This document shows, one piece after another, positions 24,762 to 33,713 of a stretch of 51,378 bases of DNA. The DNA is from Treponemataceae bacterium. GTDB lineage: Bacteria; Spirochaetota; Spirochaetia; Treponematales; Treponemataceae. Where the stretch lies: contig JAKSTT010000003.1 of NCBI GenBank assembly GCA_024413635.1, forward strand, positions 1 through 51,378. Reading direction: 5' to 3'. How positions within the stretch are numbered: position 1 is the first letter of the stretch; each line of letters begins with the position of its first letter. Position numbers and translations under genes: made by a program. The notes beneath the pieces were generated by a model that made no database searches, was not told the DNA's origin, and saw only the letters and a program-made list of their open reading frames with translations.

Positions 24762-26216
24762 ATGAAACAGTTAAGAACAGGTATTGCAGTAGTATGTGCA
24801 GCACTCTTTGCTGCCACGGCGGTGGCACAGACCGCCGTACAGTTCACCTATACGGGAGAAGACAGCACCTATGTGCTGGTAGAACGTTCTAACCTCCGCC
24901 GGTACGATAACGGCCGGTATTCCGGTGTCATGAACCGTGAAGTGCGTTCCTATGTGTATCCCATTGATCCACCGGCAGATTGTGCCACCAGCTTCAAGAA
25001 GGATGCCTGGTTTACGGGAAATTTCATGGTATACGAAGGTACCCGTACCGCCGGTTCCAGCAGCGTAGGTCTTGACACCATGATGCCGGCTACCTTTCAT
25101 ATCAGCCCGGCCGGAAAACTGACCGTAGTTCCCAATATTGTAACGGGTACTTTAGGCTATGGCCGTGGAGCAAAAGCCTATGATACCGGGTTCCCCAGTT
25201 ACCGCAGTTTTCCGTCTTTTCCTGCCCAACCCGTAAGCCCCGGCCAGAGTTGGACAGCTCCGGCAGAACGTTCTGTGGATCCCCTTAATCACGGTATATT
25301 TACCCGTCTTGCCGTACAGGTACAGTACACCTATGTTGATGACCAGGTGTACAAGGGTGTTCCCTGCCGGCACCTGACAGCCAAATGGGCAACCCGCTAT
25401 GGGGAAGGCACCCTGAGCCATGATTATGATGGGGATCCTTCGCTGGTAAAGGCCACTGGTACCCATACGGCAGATATTATGGTGAGTATTGAAACCGGTG
25501 CTGCCATTGTCATCAGTGACCAGCTTGATGAAACCTTCCTGTACGATGATGGCAGCCAGGTGCAGTTTAAGGGCACCACGCTGCTCTTTACCGAATATCC
25601 GCCGGCTGTTGAACGTGATTCTGTCATCCGTGCTCTGAACCGTATTGCAAAAGTTGATGAAAGCGTAAAATCTTCGGCAGAGAAGGAATCAGCAGTTGCC
25701 AGTGCTGCTGGTGTAGCCGGCCAGGAACTGCAGCCTGCTGAATCTGCTCAAGTGGCCTCCCTTTCTGAAAACCGCAGACGGATTTCAATTCCCGGTGCCC
25801 GTGATGCAGAATCTTCCGGGAATACCGCAGCTGCAGGATCAGATGGTGACATGATTGTAGAAGATACGTCTGCGGGCCTCCGCCTGAGTATCCGAAACCT
25901 GCAGTTTGCACCGGACAGTGATCAGCTCCTTGCCGGTGAGAAAAACCGTCTGGACCAGATTGCTGCTGCATTGAAGGATTGTGGATCCGGTCAGTTCCTG
26001 GTAGAAGGCCATTGTGCCGCCACCGGTAATCCGGTGGGAGAAAAAGCACTTTCCATTGCCCGTGCAAAACGGATTGTGGATGAACTGACCCGCCGCGGAA
26101 TCGGCGCCGAACGGTTCCTGTATATCGGGTATGGTGCTGACCGTCCGGTGGCAGATAATGTAACCACTGCCGGAAAAGCAGCCAACCGCCGCGTAGAGAT
26201 AACTATTCTAGAGTAA
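24762..26216 (+). CDS. OmpA-family outer-membrane/peptidoglycan-associated protein
   Basis: 484 aa. Signal peptide MKQLRTGIAVVCAALFAATAVAQ. The N-terminal ~270 residues are beta-rich (many Tyr/Thr, YTYVDDQVYKGVPCRHLTAKW). A Ser/Ala/Glu linker (about 285-360) leads to a C-terminal OmpA domain (about 365-484). It carries LQFAPDSDQLLAGEKNRLDQI, LVEGHCAATGNPVGEKALS, RAKRIVDELTRRGI and the closing NRRVEITILE. The C-terminal domain should bind peptidoglycan. The stop overlaps the convergent ABC ATPase gene by 9 bases. Confidence 0.88.
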   Translation: MKQLRTGIAVVCAALFAATAVAQTAVQFTYTGEDSTYVLVERSNLRRYDNGRYSGVMNREVRSYVYPIDPPADCATSFKKDAWFTGNFMVYEGTRTAGSSSVGLDTMMPATFHISPAGKLTVVPNIVTGTLGYGRGAKAYDTGFPSYRSFPSFPAQPVSPGQSWTAPAERSVDPLNHGIFTRLAVQVQYTYVDDQVYKGVPCRHLTAKWATRYGEGTLSHDYDGDPSLVKATGTHTADIMVSIETGAAIVISDQLDETFLYDDGSQVQFKGTTLLFTEYPPAVERDSVIRALNRIAKVDESVKSSAEKESAVASAAGVAGQELQPAESAQVASLSENRRRISIPGARDAESSGNTAAAGSDGDMIVEDTSAGLRLSIRNLQFAPDSDQLLAGEKNRLDQIAAALKDCGSGQFLVEGHCAATGNPVGEKALSIARAKRIVDELTRRGIGAERFLYIGYGADRPVADNVTTAGKAANRRVEITILE

Positions 26217-26993
26217 ATATGCCTGGGGAACGTGGTAGTAGGGGTGGTCAAACACCCCGTAGGCAGTACCGTACGCGGTGCTCAGTACCTCTGGTGTAAA
26301 GACTTCCGGTACGCTGCCACAAGCCACCAGCCGGCCGTCCTTCAGCACTGCCAGCTGGTCTGCATAGAGCGGAGCCAGGTTTACGTCATGAATACTGATG
26401 ACAACGCCAATGCCTGTATCATGGGCTAACTGCTGCAGCTGCTTCATGAAAAAGGCTGCACGGCTGGCATCCAGGTGGCTGAAAGGTTCATCCAGCAGCA
26501 GGTATGGCGTATTCTGGGTAAGGCAGCGGGCAATGAGAACACTCTGCAGTTCGCCACCGGAAAGTTCAAAAATCCGCCGGTCTTTCAGGCTGGTAATGCC
26601 GGCTTTTTCCAGTGCCTGTTCTGCCGCACCGTAATCATCTTTTGTGTATCCCAAAGTTCCGCTGCTGGCGGCATAACGCCCCATAAGGACTGCTTCCATA
26701 ACACTGAAATTCCAGGTATACCGCTCATTCTGAGGGAGAAAACTGAGCAGTTTTGCCTTTTCTGTGCTTTTCAGTTTACCCACATCTTTCCCATTGCAGG
26801 TTACCTGTCCTGCCGTTACCTGTAATCCCAGAACTTCAAGTCCGCAGAGTACGTGGAGCAGGGTCGATTTCCCGCTGCCGTTGGCGCCCATCAGGCAGGT
26901 AACGGTACCCGGCCTGAATGATACTGACAGGTGGTGCAGGATTGGTGTGTTTCCGTAGCCTGCAGAAAGATCTGCTGTCTGAAGAACCGTCAT
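26208..26993 (-). CDS. ABC transporter ATP-binding protein (BtuD/FecE type)
   Basis: 261 aa from ATG at 26993 with SD GGAGG; the frame upstream to 27050 is inside the permease gene. Walker A GANGSGKST, Q-loop FLPQNERYTW, signature LSGGELQ, Walker B LLLDEPFSHLD and switch VISIHD. It belongs to the cobalamin/iron-chelate importer class and overlaps the permease stop by 4 bases. Confidence 0.92.
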   Translation of the reverse strand: MTVLQTADLSAGYGNTPILHHLSVSFRPGTVTCLMGANGSGKSTLLHVLCGLEVLGLQVTAGQVTCNGKDVGKLKSTEKAKLLSFLPQNERYTWNFSVMEAVLMGRYAASSGTLGYTKDDYGAAEQALEKAGITSLKDRRIFELSGGELQSVLIARCLTQNTPYLLLDEPFSHLDASRAAFFMKQLQQLAHDTGIGVVISIHDVNLAPLYADQLAVLKDGRLVACGSVPEVFTPEVLSTAYGTAYGVFDHPYYHVPQAYLL

Positions 26994-27982
26994 GCCGTAT
27001 ACCTCCTGCTGTATCCCATGAGGACTGCCATAAAGAAGGGCACTCCGCATAATGCGGTCAGAATGCCGATGGGCAGGTCCAGCGGTGGTTTGATGGTGCG
27101 GCAGAGAATATCTGCCCAGCCCAGGAATACGGCTCCCAGCAGCATGCTGAAGGGCAGTACCTTTTTGTAACTGGCACCGCAGAGCATGCGGATGGTATGG
27201 GGTGCAATCAGTCCTACAAAGCCAATGACACCGCCGGCTGCTACGGCACTGGCTGCAGCAAGGCTGCCGGCTGCAAAGCAGAAAAAGCGGGTCTTTTTCA
27301 GGGAGACACCCATGGCCTGTGCAGAAAGATCGCCTGCAGCAAGAATGTCCAGCGGTTTTATGCAGAACAGGAACAGAACGCAGCTGATAACGGCAGGAAC
27401 TGCAATAAACCGCAGTTCCGTAATACCTTTACCGTTAAAGCTGCCCAAGGTCCATGCGTACATTTTCCGCAGTTCGTTGCTGCTTAGAATAATGATGAGC
27501 GAAGTAATTGATGAAAGAAACGTACTGATGGTACAACCGGCCAGCAGCAGTCGCATGGGTTCTGCGCGGGTCCGTCTGCCGCCACTGACGGCATATACCA
27601 GCACAATGGAAGCCACTGCTCCCAAAAAGGCTGATACGTGAATCAACGCTCCGGCAAGACTTCCCAGCACGGCCCCCAAAGCCGCTCCGGAAGAAACGCC
27701 CAGCATGCCGCTGTCCGCCAGGGAACTTTTAAAGAACCCCTGGAACACGGCACCGCTTCCGGCCAGCAGGGCCCCTGAAATCATGGCCAGAACGGTCCTT
27801 GGCAGCCGCAGGTGTACCACAATGATGCGGTAATATTTCTTTACGGCTTCCGGATGGAACAGGGCCTGTATACAGTCAGTAACGGGCAGTTTTTCAGTGC
27901 CCAGAAAAAGTCCGGCCAGCAGCGTTACCGGAATCAGTACCAGTAAAGCAGCCAGAACCGGAACGGTCCGCCGGTCTTTCAC
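26990..27982 (-). CDS. ABC transporter permease (BtuC/FecCD family)
   Basis: 330 aa, about ten membrane helices. FecCD-family markers: LRLPRTVLAMISGALLAGSG, FQGFFKSSLADSGMLGVSSG, WTLGSFNG, GVIGFVGLIAPHTIRML and PLDLPIGILTALCGVPFF. It overlaps the binding-protein gene by 4 bases. Substrate class: cobalamin, haem or siderophore-iron. Confidence 0.93.
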   Translation of the reverse strand: MKDRRTVPVLAALLVLIPVTLLAGLFLGTEKLPVTDCIQALFHPEAVKKYYRIIVVHLRLPRTVLAMISGALLAGSGAVFQGFFKSSLADSGMLGVSSGAALGAVLGSLAGALIHVSAFLGAVASIVLVYAVSGGRRTRAEPMRLLLAGCTISTFLSSITSLIIILSSNELRKMYAWTLGSFNGKGITELRFIAVPAVISCVLFLFCIKPLDILAAGDLSAQAMGVSLKKTRFFCFAAGSLAAASAVAAGGVIGFVGLIAPHTIRMLCGASYKKVLPFSMLLGAVFLGWADILCRTIKPPLDLPIGILTALCGVPFFMAVLMGYSRRYTA

Positions 27983-28860
27983 TGAGGAAATGCCAGAGCG
28001 TTAAGTTCTTTGATGGAGTCCACAATGCGTGGACCGCAGCGCGAACTGGTGTCGCCGTCAACAATGTACACCCGGCCGTTTTTTACGGCAGACAGTTCTG
28101 CCCACTGGGGCCGTGCCATTACTGACTCAACGGACGTCCAGTTGGTAGAGGGAATGATGATGACGTCAGGATCCCGGGCAAAAAGCGATTCTTCGCTGAT
28201 CATGGGGTACCCTTCGGCCAGGTCTCCGTATACGTTTACAAAACCGGCAGCTTCCAGCATACCGTTGATGAAAGAAGTTGAGCCGACGGTCATGAACGGA
28301 TCATTCCAGATTTCCCAGTATACGGTTGGTTTTACCGGAGCTTTCCGGAACAGTTTCTTTGCAAAGGTTTTCTTTACGGCTGCCATGTCTTTTTTCATGG
28401 AAGCTACCAGTGCGTCAGCCTCTGCTGCATGACCGGTAATGGCACCAATCTGGGCAATATCGCTTAACGTTGCCTCAATACTGTCAGCATCTGATACAAA
28501 AACGCCGATGCCGGCAGCCTTCAGTGGTTCTACCAGATTGTCATGCATGCCGGCAAAACAGATAACCAGTTCAGGATCAGCTGCAATAACAGCTTCCAGA
28601 CTGATGGTACTGAATCCGCCAACCGATGGCAGCGACAGGGCTTCCTCCGGATAATTGCAGAAATCGGTACGGGCAATCACCTGGTTTCCGGCACCTACGG
28701 CAAAAAGAATTTCAGTTCCGGCTGGTCCCAGACTCAGAACGCGGCTGGGAATATTTCTGGTTCTCTGTGGAAAATAGTAGCTTTCTGCAGAAAGGGCAGA
28801 AAAGACAACAGCCAGAATCAGAATAAGAGCAGTAATGCGTTTGATACGTAATGTTTTCAT
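27979..28860 (-). CDS. Periplasmic substrate-binding protein (BtuF/FepB family)
   Basis: 293 aa. Signal peptide MKTLRIKRITALILILAVV. A class-III binding fold: RVLSLGPAGTEILFAVGAG, ARTDFCNYPEEALSLPSVGG, SLEAVIAADPELVI, TVYWEIWNDPFMTVG and VIIIPSTNW. The motifs suit cobalamin or iron-chelate binding and do not decide between them. No cobalamin riboswitch can fit in the 39-bp gap upstream. Confidence 0.9.
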   Translation of the reverse strand: MKTLRIKRITALILILAVVFSALSAESYYFPQRTRNIPSRVLSLGPAGTEILFAVGAGNQVIARTDFCNYPEEALSLPSVGGFSTISLEAVIAADPELVICFAGMHDNLVEPLKAAGIGVFVSDADSIEATLSDIAQIGAITGHAAEADALVASMKKDMAAVKKTFAKKLFRKAPVKPTVYWEIWNDPFMTVGSTSFINGMLEAAGFVNVYGDLAEGYPMISEESLFARDPDVIIIPSTNWTSVESVMARPQWAELSAVKNGRVYIVDGDTSSRCGPRIVDSIKELNALAFPQ

Positions 28861-28864
28861 GGGT

Positions 28865-28891
28865 TAACTCTACCATACTTTATACCGATAG
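28865..28891 (+). promoter_or_regulatory. Candidate sigma-28 promoter of the secreted protein at 28,900
   Basis: TAAC (28865-28868), 15 nt and ACCGATAG (28884-28891) match 9 of 12 FliA positions. It ends 8 nt before the ATG, the same spacing as at the OmpA-family gene. Confidence 0.45.
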
Positions 28892-28899
28892 AGAACCGT

Positions 28900-29727
28900 A
28901 TGACTGTTGTTATCCCTGCTATCAGAAAAATTTCTCTTGCAATCCTCCTCTGCATTGCCGGTACCGCTGTTCTCCGTGCAGAAGGGCTTATCCTGGATGC
29001 CGGGTTATATGACAACACTCATCAACTCATTCTTGTTTCTGAATCGCAGCCTTCTTCAAAAGTGTATAAGACGTTCAATACGTACTGGTACGATGGCCCC
29101 CATGCATTTGATGATGCTGCCGTAGCCGCTTCTCCAGTGGCCCAGATCGGGGATGGCCTGTATGTGGATTTCTGCATCCGTTACCATGCCGGTCCCCAGT
29201 CAGATGGCATTGCAGGCATCTGGCTTCCGGGCGGTAACAGCCGGGACCTGAGCGTGAATGGCGGACAGGAAGCCACGGCAAAAAAAGAACGGCTGACCGG
29301 TTATTACATTTCTGATGATGGGGATGTATGGGCAATTCCCTACTGGAAAGTTGATGCGGTCTTTGATGCTGCAGAAATTGCCTTCCTGACGCTTGATGAT
29401 GAATCTGACAGTGTTCAGATAGCCGTTCAGAAAAAGGTATCGGTTGGCGGCATTACCTATACCTGTACGGTGGGACGGAGTACCAGAATCAGAAATCCGG
29501 AAAAACTGGATGCAGTCATGCTGTCTGATGCAAAACTGTCAGCTGATGGCCAGGTTCTGTCGTTCTCAGAACCGCTCTTTACCAGAAGTCCTGTTGCCCC
29601 TGAAGACCTTGATGCACTCATCACGCAGAAGAATACGACTGTCTATCCGCCCCGTTTCCTCTGGATACAGCCTCAGGAACCGGCCATTTACCGTGTACTT
29701 GAAGCCATGCCGCCCCATCTGGACTAA
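28900..29727 (+). CDS. Secreted protein of unknown function
   Basis: 275 aa. Signal peptide with a core of ISLAILLCIAGTAVL ending near RAEG. The mature part is beta-rich with aromatic residues and many Asp/Gly turns (TFNTYWYDGPHAFDDAAVAA, GLYVDFCIRYHAG, GYYISDDGDVWAIPYWKVD), and ends MPPHLD. No family recognised. It is divergent from the importer gene with a 39-bp gap and lies upstream of the motility region. A sigma-28-like promoter and the lack of an SD suggest a leaderless transcript under FliA. Confidence 0.75.
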   Translation: MTVVIPAIRKISLAILLCIAGTAVLRAEGLILDAGLYDNTHQLILVSESQPSSKVYKTFNTYWYDGPHAFDDAAVAASPVAQIGDGLYVDFCIRYHAGPQSDGIAGIWLPGGNSRDLSVNGGQEATAKKERLTGYYISDDGDVWAIPYWKVDAVFDAAEIAFLTLDDESDSVQIAVQKKVSVGGITYTCTVGRSTRIRNPEKLDAVMLSDAKLSADGQVLSFSEPLFTRSPVAPEDLDALITQKNTTVYPPRFLWIQPQEPAIYRVLEAMPPHLD

Positions 29728-29780
29728 TATTCACGTAAGACGCACAATTTTATGTTCCTTTCAGGGGACCCTGAAAAAAG

Positions 29781-29808
29781 ATGACGTAACCGGATATACG
29801 GGTACAAT
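29781..29808 (+). promoter_or_regulatory. Candidate promoter of the HPt gene (leaderless start)
   Basis: ATGACG (29781-29786), 16 nt and TACAAT (29803-29808). The -10 ends 6 nt before the ATG at 29815 and no SD is present. Confidence 0.45.
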
Positions 29809-29814
29809 GTTGCT

Positions 29815-30165
29815 ATGACTGTTCAGGACTTTTATGCCACCATTGGTGGTGACTATGATGCAACCATTAAAACACTGAAAACGGACGAACGGATTGTGAA
29901 GTATGTAAAGCTCAGTGCCGAAGACGAAACATATCCCAATCTGGAACGCAGTCTTGCTGAAGGAAATATCGCTGATGCTTTTCTTGCTGCCCATTCCCTG
30001 AAAGGTGTCTGCCTCAACCTGGGCTACACCCGTCTGATGACCAGTGCCAGTGCGTTAACGGAAAATATCCGGGATGGAATACTGAAAGACAATACCATGG
30101 ACTTGTTTGAAGTGGTAAAAACAGATTATCTTCAGATTATGGAAGCCATCAAGGAACTTCCATAG
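29815..30165 (+). CDS. HPt-domain phosphotransfer protein
   Basis: 116 aa, a single histidine-phosphotransfer domain. The site AAHSLKGVCLNLG contains the phosphorylatable His60. No kinase or receiver gene lies next to it. It sits immediately upstream of flbD and motA, so it may relay phosphate in motility or chemotaxis control; the partner is unknown. Confidence 0.85.
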   Translation: MTVQDFYATIGGDYDATIKTLKTDERIVKYVKLSAEDETYPNLERSLAEGNIADAFLAAHSLKGVCLNLGYTRLMTSASALTENIRDGILKDNTMDLFEVVKTDYLQIMEAIKELP

Positions 30166-30173
30166 GATTTGGA

Positions 30174-30371
30174 ATGATAAAAGTAACCCGTCTCAATAAC
30201 GTACAGGTGTGGGTTAATCCGCACCAGATTGAATTCATCGAACAGAATCCTGACGTAACGCTGGTCATGCTGTCAGGAAAGTCCCTCATTATCCGCGAAT
30301 CAGCCGAAGAAGTCATTGACCGCATTGTGGAATACCGCAAACGGATCGGGGCTTTCAAAAATGAACTGTAA
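30174..30371 (+). CDS. flbD: Flagellar protein FlbD
   Basis: 65 aa, the usual length. MIKVTRLNNVQVWVNPHQIEFIE, TLVMLSGKSLIIRESAEEVIDRI and a VEYRK ending are typical. It precedes motA in many spirochaetes and Firmicutes. The gap of 8 bp after the HPt gene suggests co-transcription with it. Confidence 0.93.
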   Translation: MIKVTRLNNVQVWVNPHQIEFIEQNPDVTLVMLSGKSLIIRESAEEVIDRIVEYRKRIGAFKNEL

Positions 30372-30395
30372 CCGTCTTTAATTACCACAAAATAC

Positions 30396-30422
30396 TTAAG
30401 ACTTTTTCTCATATTCCGATAG
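30396..30422 (+). promoter_or_regulatory. Candidate sigma-28 promoter of the motA operon
   Basis: TTAA (30396-30399), 15 nt and TCCGATAG (30415-30422) match 9 of 12 FliA positions. It gives a ~60-nt leader to motA. A TATACT at 30453-30458 could be an alternative housekeeping -10. Confidence 0.45.
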
Positions 30423-30491
30423 TGGAGTTAAGGTGTAGTTTCTTTACTGAGCTATACTGATGACTTGAACTTCTTTTGGGAGGATTCCTCT

Positions 30492-31274
30492 ATGGATATA
30501 GCAACCATAATCGGTATCGTCGGCGGTGCAGCCATGATGCTTATGTCAGCAATGACATCTGGTACACCACTGGGCGCAATTATCGATATACCTTCTGTTT
30601 TCATGACCGTAGGTGGTTCGTACTTTGCACTGTGGATTTGTGCGCCTATGAAAAAGGCATTGGGACTGTTCGGTGTAATCGGCAAAACGTTCAAGATACC
30701 AAACTTTGGTGAGCAGGCTATTGTACAGAACATGGTTGCCCTTTCAGAAAAGGCCCGCCGTGAAGGTATTCTTGCCCTTGAAGAAGGTCTTGAAGATCTT
30801 GATGACCCCTTTATGAAAAGCGGTCTCCGTCTGGTAGTAGACGGTACTGACGGTAACGTTATCCGCACCATCATGGAAAATGAACTGAACCAGATGGAAG
30901 CCCGTCACTTTGACTGGATCAACATTGTAAACCAGTGGGCCGGTTTTGCGCCTGGTTTTGGTATGATGGGTACCGTATTAGGTCTTATCGGTATGCTTCA
31001 GAACCTGGAAGATAAATCATCTCTGGGTCCTAACATGGCAGTTGCACTGATTACCACACTGTATGGATCAATGCTTGCCAACTGGCTGTTCTCTCCTTTT
31101 GCCCAGAAGCTGACTGCTCAGCACAACAATGAGTCAAAAGTTAAGGAAATGGTAATTGAAGGTGTTCTTTCCATCCAGGCCGGTGATAACCCCCGTATTC
31201 TGGCAATGAAACTGCTGACCTACCTTGATCCGGTTACCCGTAAGGCTATTGAAGCAGACGTTCTGAAGGACTAA
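30492..31274 (+). CDS. motA: Flagellar motor stator protein MotA
   Basis: 260 aa from ATG at 30492 with SD GGGAGG; the frame from 30465 includes that SD. Four membrane helices, with the conserved [20 protein letters not shown] (TM3, channel Pro) and [20 protein letters not shown] (TM4). The cytoplasmic loop carries the rotor-contacting charges ([19 protein letters not shown]). Forms the ion-conducting stator with MotB, encoded 7 bp downstream. Confidence 0.96.
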   Translation: MDIATIIGIVGGAAMMLMSAMTSGTPLGAIIDIPSVFMTVGGSYFALWICAPMKKALGLFGVIGKTFKIPNFGEQAIVQNMVALSEKARREGILALEEGLEDLDDPFMKSGLRLVVDGTDGNVIRTIMENELNQMEARHFDWINIVNQWAGFAPGFGMMGTVLGLIGMLQNLEDKSSLGPNMAVALITTLYGSMLANWLFSPFAQKLTAQHNNESKVKEMVIEGVLSIQAGDNPRILAMKLLTYLDPVTRKAIEADVLKD

Positions 31275-31281
31275 GTTCACT

Positions 31282-32007
31282 ATGGCAAAGCAACCTGAGA
31301 AACCTAGTACCGCGTGGCAGGGTACCTACGGTGACATGATTACCCTGATGCTCTGCTTCTTCGTAATGTTGTATAACCCGACAGAAGTTGATGAAGTGCA
31401 GATGCAGGCCATGACCGCCTCCATTCAGGGCGACCCCACATCCGGTGGTCAGTCACTGGCATCCGGCCGTATGGCAGACCTGGGAAATACCATTAACAGC
31501 CTTCCTGCCATGGAAAAAGGCAAATCATTGGGGCTGGCTGAAAAACGTGCTGTTTCTCTGTTTGCGCCTGATGTAAAGACCAACAAGATTACCCTGTCAT
31601 CAGATGAACGCGGTGTTGTCATTACGCTGGCTTCTGATTCGTTTTTCAAGCGGGGCAGTGCACAGCTGAATATTGAAAGTGTACGGGATACCCTGCAGAC
31701 CCTGGCTCAATTCCTGTCGTCCAGTGAACTGCTGCATGACCAGGATGGTAATATCCGTAAGTTCCGCATTGAAGGACATACGGATTCATCAGATGAATAT
31801 AAGGGCGAATACCAGAGTAACTGGGAATTGTCCACTGCCCGTGCTACCAACGTACTCCATTATCTTTCTGATTATGGTGTTGATGAGTCACGGTTCAGTA
31901 TTGCCGGATACGCTGATACCCAGCCGAAATTCAGTGACAGGACTGAAGAAGGACGGGCATACAACCGGCGTGTAGATATAATAATTCTAGACGAGGCACA
32001 TTTTTGA
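31282..32007 (+). CDS. motB: Flagellar motor stator protein MotB
   Basis: 241 aa. One N-terminal helix contains the ion-binding Asp18 ([16 protein letters not shown]). A plug/linker follows and then a C-terminal OmpA-like peptidoglycan-binding domain (about 120-241) with [26 protein letters not shown] and NRRVDIIIL. Anchors the stator to the cell wall. Confidence 0.96.
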   Translation: MAKQPEKPSTAWQGTYGDMITLMLCFFVMLYNPTEVDEVQMQAMTASIQGDPTSGGQSLASGRMADLGNTINSLPAMEKGKSLGLAEKRAVSLFAPDVKTNKITLSSDERGVVITLASDSFFKRGSAQLNIESVRDTLQTLAQFLSSSELLHDQDGNIRKFRIEGHTDSSDEYKGEYQSNWELSTARATNVLHYLSDYGVDESRFSIAGYADTQPKFSDRTEEGRAYNRRVDIIILDEAHF

Positions 32008-32016
32008 TGGTATACT
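31988..32016 (+). promoter_or_regulatory. Candidate internal promoter upstream of fliL
   Basis: TAGACG (31988-31993), 17 nt and TATACT (32011-32016), at the very end of motB. It could drive fliL and the export-gate genes independently of motAB. Confidence 0.4.
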
Positions 32017-32018
32017 TT

Positions 32019-32054
32019 CTGATGGGTGGATTATTTTTATAAACTCCCCATCAG
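32019..32054 (+). promoter_or_regulatory. Hairpin in the motB-fliL gap
   Basis: CTGATGGG (32019-32026) and CCCATCAG (32047-32054) form a perfect 8-bp stem with a 20-nt AT-rich loop. No U-tract follows. It lies in the only sizeable gap (87 bp) between motB and flhB, a plausible processing or attenuation point. Confidence 0.5.
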
Positions 32055-32094
32055 TATATCCTCATAATTCGTCAAAAAGTAAGGAAGGTTACAT

Positions 32095-32646
32095 ATGGCC
32101 GATGATGAAGATTATGGAATGGATGGTGGCGGTGAAGATGCAGGTGCAGCTCCTGGAAAAAAAGGCGGTATTGGCGGGCTTCTGCCGGCACTGCTGAAAT
32201 GGGTTGCCATTGCAATTGGTTCAATTGTCCTTATTGTTACCGTTGTTATCATTACCATGAACATCATGAATAAAAACGGAAGCGGTTCTGCTAATGTAGT
32301 GCCGGTTTCGTCAGAATATACCTCAAAACGTGAAGAACTGGACTGGTATCAGTCTATCGGTTCTATTTCTACAACTACTTCTGACACCCCGACTGCCAAT
32401 GTAATTGTAGAAGTTGTTCTCGGTTACAAAACAGAAGATAAAACTGCTTCAACTGAAATTACCAAACGCCAGATTGAAATCAAAGACTTTCTGCGCCGCT
32501 ATTTCTCGGCAAAGTCAAAGAATGAACTGCGTGTTCAGGATGAAGACAAACTGAAGATGGAAATCCGTAACTCCATTAACGATGATATTTTGACACGTTC
32601 AAAAATCCGCGACGTTAAATTCATGACTCTTACGGTTATCGAGTAA
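32095..32646 (+). CDS. fliL: Flagellar basal-body protein FliL
   Basis: 183 aa. An acidic Gly-rich cytoplasmic N-terminus is followed by a single membrane helix (about 38-60, ALLKWVAIAIGSIVLIVTVV). A periplasmic FliL domain ends with RNSINDDILTRSKIRDVKFM and a VIE terminus. Good SD AGGAAGG. It sits at the stator. Confidence 0.93.
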   Translation: MADDEDYGMDGGGEDAGAAPGKKGGIGGLLPALLKWVAIAIGSIVLIVTVVIITMNIMNKNGSGSANVVPVSSEYTSKREELDWYQSIGSISTTTSDTPTANVIVEVVLGYKTEDKTASTEITKRQIEIKDFLRRYFSAKSKNELRVQDEDKLKMEIRNSINDDILTRSKIRDVKFMTLTVIE

Positions 32647-32675
32647 CGGTTTATTACAGGTTAAAGGCTAAGTAG

Positions 32676-33713
32676 ATGAACGAAGTACTTTCGCAGGATG
32701 AAATTGACCAGCTGCTGATGGCTATCAGTTCCGGAGATTCGGAACCTGAAAACTTCACGCCGGTTAATGATACCCGTAAAATCAAGATTTACGACTTCAA
32801 ACGTCCTGACAAATTCTCAAAGGAACAGATCCGTACGGTACAGATCATGCATGAAACATTTGCCCGTCTGACCACTACCAGTTTGTCCGCCCAGCTGCGT
32901 TCCATGGTACATGTACACGTAGCATCGGTAGACCAGCTGACCTATGAGGAATTCATCCGTTCCATTCCAACACCTACTACTCTGGCCGTAATCAATATGG
33001 ACCCGTTGAAAGGTAATGCCATTCTGGAAATTGACCCTGCCATTACCTTTTCAATGATTGACCGTCTGTTCGGTGGTACCGGACAGGGAACTAAAGTATC
33101 CCGTGAATTGACTGATATCGAGCAGTCTGTAATTGAAGGTATCATCGTACGTATTCTTGCCAATATGCGTGAAGCATGGACCCAGGTAATTGACCTCCGT
33201 CCACGCCTTGGTACCATCGAAACCAACCCGCAGTTTGCACAGATCGTTCCACCTTCTGAAATGGTTGTTCTGGTAACCCTGGAAACAACCATCGGTGAAG
33301 AAGAAGGTATGATGAACTTCTGTATTCCATACATCACCATTGAACCGATTATTTCAAAACTGTCATCACAGTTCTGGTTCTCATCGGTCCGCCGTAATTC
33401 TACTACCCAGTATCTGAATGTTATTAAGGAAAAGCTTTCATCTGTCGATATGGATGTAGTAGCGGAAGTTGGTTCAATCAATCTGCCGATCCGTGATGTA
33501 CTGAACTTGAAAGTGGGCGATGTTGTTGCCCTGACTAATGTTCGGGTAGGAGACCCCCTGACCCTGAATGTTGGTGACCAGAAAAAATTCTACTGTCAGC
33601 CTGGTGTTGTCGGAAAGCGCATGGCTGTACAGATTGTTGGAAAGATTGTTCCTGAAGGTGAAAACGAAGACTTTGAGGAATTATCAGTAGAAGGAGATGA
33701 ATCTTATGAGTGA
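32676..33713 (+). CDS. fliM: Flagellar motor switch protein FliM
   Basis: 345 aa. N-terminal CheY-P-binding motif [14 protein letters not shown], CheC-like middle domain ([30 protein letters not shown]) and a C-terminal SpoA domain (about 250-330). The stop lies 8 bases inside the next gene. Confidence 0.96.
   Translation: MNEVLSQDEIDQLLMAISSGDSEPENFTPVNDTRKIKIYDFKRPDKFSKEQIRTVQIMHETFARLTTTSLSAQLRSMVHVHVASVDQLTYEEFIRSIPTPTTLAVINMDPLKGNAILEIDPAITFSMIDRLFGGTGQGTKVSRELTDIEQSVIEGIIVRILANMREAWTQVIDLRPRLGTIETNPQFAQIVPPSEMVVLVTLETTIGEEEGMMNFCIPYITIEPIISKLSSQFWFSSVRRNSTTQYLNVIKEKLSSVDMDVVAEVGSINLPIRDVLNLKVGDVVALTNVRVGDPLTLNVGDQKKFYCQPGVVGKRMAVQIVGKIVPEGENEDFEELSVEGDESYE

Noticed and set aside
26241-26258. 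GGGGTG/CACCCC hairpin as terminator for the OmpA-family gene
   Set aside because: No T-run follows, and it lies in conserved coding sequence of the ABC ATPase; likely chance.
28861-28899. Cobalamin riboswitch for the BtuFCD-like importer
   Set aside because: The gap to the divergent gene is only 39 bp, far too short for the ~200-nt element.
29759-29776. Inverted repeat TTTCAGGG/CCCTGAAA before the HPt gene as a terminator
   Set aside because: The stem has only a 2-4-nt loop and no U-tract follows on either strand.
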